A stretch of DNA of 64,000 bases from the NCBI GenBank assembly GCA_017979445.1, contig CM030714.1, positions 682,001-746,000 on the forward strand, given 5' to 3'. The DNA is from Akebia trifoliata (taxonomy: Eukaryota; Streptophyta; Magnoliopsida; Ranunculales; Lardizabalaceae). Positions 59,530 to 64,000 of the stretch are shown here, one piece after another; position 1 is the first letter of the stretch, and each line of letters starts with the position of its first letter. The translations under genes and the position numbers were made by a program. The notes below the pieces were generated by a model. It saw nothing but the letters and a program-made list of their open reading frames with translations. It made no database searches and was not told the DNA's origin.

Positions 59530-59655
59530 TATGGGTCGATTCATATTTTTCCACAGCTTTCTTGAACTTAGAAGACATTGAGCAAGTCTTTTTCGAAGAA
59601 CAAGGCTCTCCCTAGGTTCAAGAAAGCTGTGGGAAAACATGGGTTGATGCAAAAG
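59530..59655 (+). ncRNA. MIR396: MIR396 precursor
   Basis: miR396 is a conserved plant microRNA that represses GRF (growth-regulating factor) mRNAs and so limits cell proliferation in leaves. The 5' arm at 59549-59569 holds the 21-nt mature sequence, beginning TTCCACAGCTTTCTTGAAC and ending in TT as in miR396b. The 3' arm at 59616-59636 (GTTCAAGAAAGCTGTGG, then GAAA) is the expected miR396*, paired throughout with one bulged G. The 46-base loop, GAAGACATTGAGC to CCTAG, is typical in size. Pairing extends below the duplex (CATATTT with AAACATG, GGGTCGA with TTGATGC). The primary transcript probably starts near 58.9 kb in the CT-rich, repeat-containing leader. Confidence 0.93.
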
Positions 59656-59665
59656 AACGAAAACT

Positions 59666-59667
<2 letters not shown>

Positions 59668-59706
<39 letters not shown>
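59668..59706. repeat. CT microsatellite
   Basis: 39 bases of CT just after the miR396 hairpin. Shorter CT runs follow near 59878 and 60163. Confidence 0.95.
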
Positions 59707-59709
<3 letters not shown>

Positions 59710-60844
59710 GATAAAGAGATCTCAATTTCTTTGCAAATCAATCCATTTTTCCTTGTAATTTTACGGTTTAATATATGGTTTTTGTTCTTTATTCATAAGA
59801 GAGTGATTTATTATTTATATATGTGGTTCCCCAGGTCTTTGGTGCGAGGCTTTGATAGATATTTTCTCTCTTTTAATCTCTCTCTCTCTCTCACACACAC
59901 TCAGGAGAAATCTATTTGCCTTTTTTACATGGCTTAAGCTGATAAGGAGTGAGTATGACCAGTGAACACTATTAGATTTTCTGTAAGTTCACTTGTTTTG
60001 TTTGTAAAATATATAATTGAGATACTGAAATATGGTTTCCTGTTTAGGTCCTACCGTCATCTTTCACTCTTTCTCACACTGTTTAAAGACGGAGGAGAAA
60101 AAGAGAAAAAGAAAAGGACATTATGATGTTGTTTGGTCCCCGCCTTCAAAGGGGAAACCTACCTCTCTCTCTCTCTCTTACTCACACAAGCACGCAAACA
60201 CAGATAATTCCATGCCACTTGAGCAAGTATACTTGTTCACTTTATATAACTCCATATATTTTACATGGTATTTTGTAACAAAGGATTTTAAAACACAAAT
60301 TCCAATTGTTGGGTTTTAAAATATGTATCCCAATGATATCATATATCTCTAGGATGATTCCAACAGTTGGATGTTGTGTTTTAACAGTCAAGATTTCATG
60401 TTTTTTCACTAGTCAATGGATCATCCACTTTTATGTCTAATGTCATTAATGTGATCCAACAATATAAACTCTTTGACATCACTAGAGTTGTATCTTTTAT
60501 ATTGTATATATGTTGTATTTTTAAACAATTACAATGGTATTGTGTTGGTTTGTTAAATAAGTAAAATTTCTTACATATGCTATAGTGCCAGGAAAAAAGA
60601 GTGCTTGCAGCATCAGGAACCATCACTTTATGTGGGGCTTGATGTTGGGAGATAGGCATCCTTTTCTTGATATGTTGCAATCACTAATCATCATCATCAT
60701 CAATAAAGCCTTATATCAAAGGTTCCTTCATTCCATTCTTTCTAGGGGTATATCTTCTGTTATTGAAAACGATTTCATGTGTGCTTTAAAACCTAGGTGA
60801 ATTACCATTTCATGAGCTGAAAATGTGTTATTTACCACTCTAGC

Positions 60845-61065
60845 TAACTGTTCATTTTAATTACCAAAATGTGAATGATCACTTTTTCATTATTTAAAAA
60901 AAAAATTCAGAACAATAACAAATTGGACAGTTAAAGTGCCAATTTTGCAGGTTTAAAGTGATTATTTCCAATTAGTCACTTTAAACCCGTAAAATAGTCA
61001 CTTTAAAAACTTCCGAATTCATTATCATTCATGTTTTGGTAATTAAAATTAACAATGATCTAGAA
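60845..61065. mobile_element. Foldback MITE-like inverted repeat
   Basis: Left TTCATTTTAATTACCAAAAT then GTGAATGATCACTTT; right CATTATCATTCATG then TTTTGGTAATTAAAATTAAC. An inner pair, GTTTAAAGTGA and TCACTTTAAAC, also matches. No coding capacity. Confidence 0.55.
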
Positions 61066-61860
61066 TCATAAATTCGTCAAAAGATGATCACTTTTTCGTA
61101 AATATCTCTTAAACCTTTCTCAATCCACGTTCTATTATTAGATCTTTGGAATATGACACATCCAATAGTAAGTTTAATTATTTCTTACATGAAGCACTTA
61201 TTTTGTTATGATTTAGAAGTTGTTAGACTACGAATCGATTATATGAATTTTGTTTTAGCAAATTAAGAAAATCCATATCGATTGATTTGTTTAGTTAATG
61301 TGTGTTCAAAGTCCAACTCCCAGACCTAGTCAGGAATTCACAATCAGTTTGTTCAATTATGTCAATTAAAAAAGTGTGAAATACATGATTCATTCAAAAA
61401 TTTGGATCCATTCCTTCGCTTGGTTAAGCTACAAAAAATTTTCCGAATATTTATTTTGAATAGTTACATTCCTTTACAAGACTGATAATACAAGAGCATT
61501 ATTCCAATTGTTACTTGAATAGTTAATTTTTTTTTTAATATGGGAGCAAAAGCAATTGCTTTTGAGAGTTCTTAATGATTGGAACCTTTTGTTAGGGTCT
61601 CGGTTCCTACCAACCTCAATTTAATGTTTTGAGCAGATAATTCTTCAATCTTTGCTCCTAAAGTATTGGAACACTCTCCCAATTGTTGGAATCATGCCTT
61701 CCTATGAAGTGGTAAGGATTCCTTAATTTGTTAATATAAATGACATAAAAATCATGTTAACTTGTGCATGCGAAAACATTTATTTAGTTATATAATATTG
61801 GAGATTATTACAATTACAAGGCAACAATGATTTAATAGGAAAAAAAATAAACTATGGGTT
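61066..61860. other. Intergenic DNA, no gene
   Basis: AT-rich sequence without recognisable coding or RNA genes. Confidence 0.4.
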
Positions 61861-61863
61861 TCT

Positions 61864-62100
61864 CACTACATCAAAACTGGAAAATTCGATAGGCCAAGGT
61901 CCATGAAATATTTTAGAAACCGAATTTCGATAGTTCAAGGCCGTTGGAATTTTTGATGTTCCTAGATTTGATGGTTTAGAGCCGTCAGATTTCGCCCATC
62001 CTCCATTAATTTGATGGTTCTCCCATCAAAAGAAAAAAAAAAATCAACTCCTTGGTACGTTGAATTTTATAAAATTCAACGGAAATGTCAAATATGGGCT
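61864..62100. mobile_element. Possible CACTA (En/Spm) terminus
   Basis: Begins CACTACATCAAAACTGG, close to the CACTACAA... termini of plant CACTA elements. Short subterminal words (AATTCGATAG, TTTCGATAG, TTGATGGTT, CCATCAAA) follow. I could not find the other end. Confidence 0.3.
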
Positions 62101-62495
62101 TTTTCCACAATGTGTATGAGGTAATTAATGTCATCACCTTCTACAATTAGGAATCTACGATTGTGTTCACATTAGAGATAGTTGATAAAGGACCAGGTTC
62201 CCGTGACTTGTGGAAAAAAAAATACATGATCGCCAATTGTTTAAATACCAGATCCAACAGTTGATATTTATCCTCAGATATATGTCATTGGGATACATAT
62301 ATATTTTGATCGTTGGATTTTGTGTTTATACAGTTTTGGATCATGTGTTTTCTAAAAATTCATTCATCATGAGTCATTGAAACCTGCCCCTTTGATAAAT
62401 TATTGACTAGTGATCATGTTGGAGAAGTGATGGGATTGAGTTCAACATGAAGGCTTCGCACAAGAACAACACTTGAGTTCAATGCGAAGGCTTCC

Positions 62496-62587
62496 CATAA
62501 TAGTTGTTATGCCAAGCCATGCATGCATGCATAATAGTTGTTATGCCAAGCCATGCATGCATGCATAATAGTTGTTATGCCAAGCAC
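62496..62587. repeat. 34-base tandem repeat, 2.7 copies
   Basis: CATAATAGTTGTTATGCCAA followed by GCCATGCATGCATG starts at 62496 and 62530, and partially at 62564. The copies are identical, so the duplication is recent. Confidence 0.9.
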
Positions 62588-62589
62588 AT

Positions 62590-64000
62590 GTGCTCCACAT
62601 TAGCCACTATGTACTTAGGTTCTCTTATAGACTAATGTAAATGAGTTGAATGCCCAATCTTCAACCTCTAGAAAAAAAATGGGGATTTTCTTCTCAAAAT
62701 CAGTCACCTTCATGTATAATTTTTTTTTTCTAATCCATTCAACCATCTTGAATCCATTATTTTTCAACATAGCCTTAACCTTTTGTAAAATTAATTTCTA
62801 GGTTTTTTTCTGCCCCAAATTCCATTCTTTTCTATTTCTCTAAAGATCCTATTTGATTTTCTATAAATAAATAAAAAAAACTAATTATCTTTTCAATTTT
62901 ATGGTAAATTACTTTTACTCTATTCAACCTTATTTCCAGTCGTTTGTCTACTTACCATGGTATATTTGATCATTTTCTGTTAAGCGTGTCACAAATATTC
63001 TCTAAAAACACGGAATGGTTTCAAAGGTTTATGTTGCATGCATGCATATATGGTTTTGCATATCTTGTATATTATGCGAAGCCTTGGCATTAAACTCCAT
63101 CCTAAGAGCTGGTAGTTGAAAGGATAATTTTCTTTGTTACCCTAGTTGGTTGCTATGTAATCAAATCTTAACAGATGTATTTCTCTCTTTGTAACAACAT
63201 ACATCAATAATGATACAACTAATCTCGTACAGAGTTAATAAACACAATGTGAAAAAGTCCATATTCAACTTTCCAAGGCCATCAAAATTTTCATTGCCAT
63301 TTTTTTTTTTTATAAATATTTTATAATTCCAACTCTAATCCTAAATCTCTTTTAAGATATTTTAAAATTTCAAAGTTATCCCAAGTTCCCTCCTATCAAT
63401 CCAAATATATTGGAGAGAAATTGAATTTCTCTTCTCTTCTCTCAATCCAAACATAGTCTAAAAGAAATAGTTTGCAAGACACTTTGATCTTCACATCTGC
63501 TTAATGTATTGGATGGATGGGTGTGAGAGCAGTGAGAAATATTTCAACTTCTTGTTTAAATTTTTTTAGTCAATCAGCTTATGTGAATCAAGAACTGATT
63601 GAAGAAATAAGTTCATATCTCTCGAAAGATGTAGTCTTAAGTGGGTGGCGGGTTTGGATCCAAGTACATTGTACTTACTCTCCTTAAAGTTGAGAAAACT
63701 CCCTTTTGGACGTTACTTTTTCAACTTCAACTCCAAAAGCAGTCCTTCTCATTAGTGCAATTATTGGTCTTCAGTATAAATGATAAATTATCAGAACATA
63801 AGACCCATATATTGGATTATGGGCGGCTAGGCCTTTAATTCGCATTTCATCACTTGATTGGATTCTTGGAAATCATGTTCAAAAATAGATCATCAACTGG
63901 ACTTGGTGCTTAGGTCAACCCAATTTCTTACACATAAATTGATTTCCAAATCTCACATGCCTCTTAGGTGGTATTGTCGGATTGCTAAAAACACTGAAAT
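62590..64000. other. Intergenic DNA, no gene
   Basis: AT-rich, with several CATGCATG words. No coding or RNA gene is recognised up to the end of the window. Confidence 0.4.

Noticed and set aside
60585..60800. 71-codon plus-strand frame
   Set aside because: No domain or codon pattern supports it; it looks like chance or old LINE-derived sequence.

Overview
This is nuclear DNA of a flowering plant, most likely a eudicot; I cannot name the species. The evidence is GT-AG introns in every housekeeping gene, a plastid division FtsZ1 gene with an N-terminal extension, a MIR396 hairpin, a plant MBOAT wax synthase-like gene, a nuclear copy of plastid ycf3 sequence, and many plant-type MITEs, SINEs and LINE remnants.

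Layout. 1-15.7 kb is a tandem array of two complete units plus a remnant. Each unit carries a two-exon minus-strand gene for a small secreted peptide. The genes at 2878-7418 (65 aa) and 9913-11938 (80 aa) splice in phase. Two broken second exons lie at 15.3 and 15.6 kb. The units differ by an inversion, a promoter-side duplication, TE insertions and a coding hexanucleotide expansion. 17.5-18.5 kb holds a wax synthase-like MBOAT gene broken by two frame changes. 20.4-20.6 kb holds the plastid ycf3 fragment. 20.7-23.9 kb is repeat debris.

From 23.9 kb the window is gene-bearing. DNA topoisomerase I (TOP1) has 15 coding exons on the plus strand at 26969-32774, with likely 5' UTR exons from about 23.9 kb. 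V-ATPase subunit e is at 37542-40011 (+, 3 exons). A two-EF-hand protein is at 42107-42520 (+). Plastid FtsZ1 is at 43830-47538 (+, 6 exons). TFIID subunit TAF6 is at 54590-48313 (-, 12 exons), convergent with FtsZ1, with an apparent frameshift in its last exon. A MIR396 precursor lies at about 59.53-59.65 kb (+) in a CT-rich leader. The rest of 55.4-64 kb shows no protein gene.

These are unrelated housekeeping genes and do not form a pathway. The accessory part is the secreted-peptide array, which is the best candidate for something undescribed. Exon boundaries were placed by hand from splice consensus, reading phase and family conservation. Family names come from recalled conserved motifs, not from a search.
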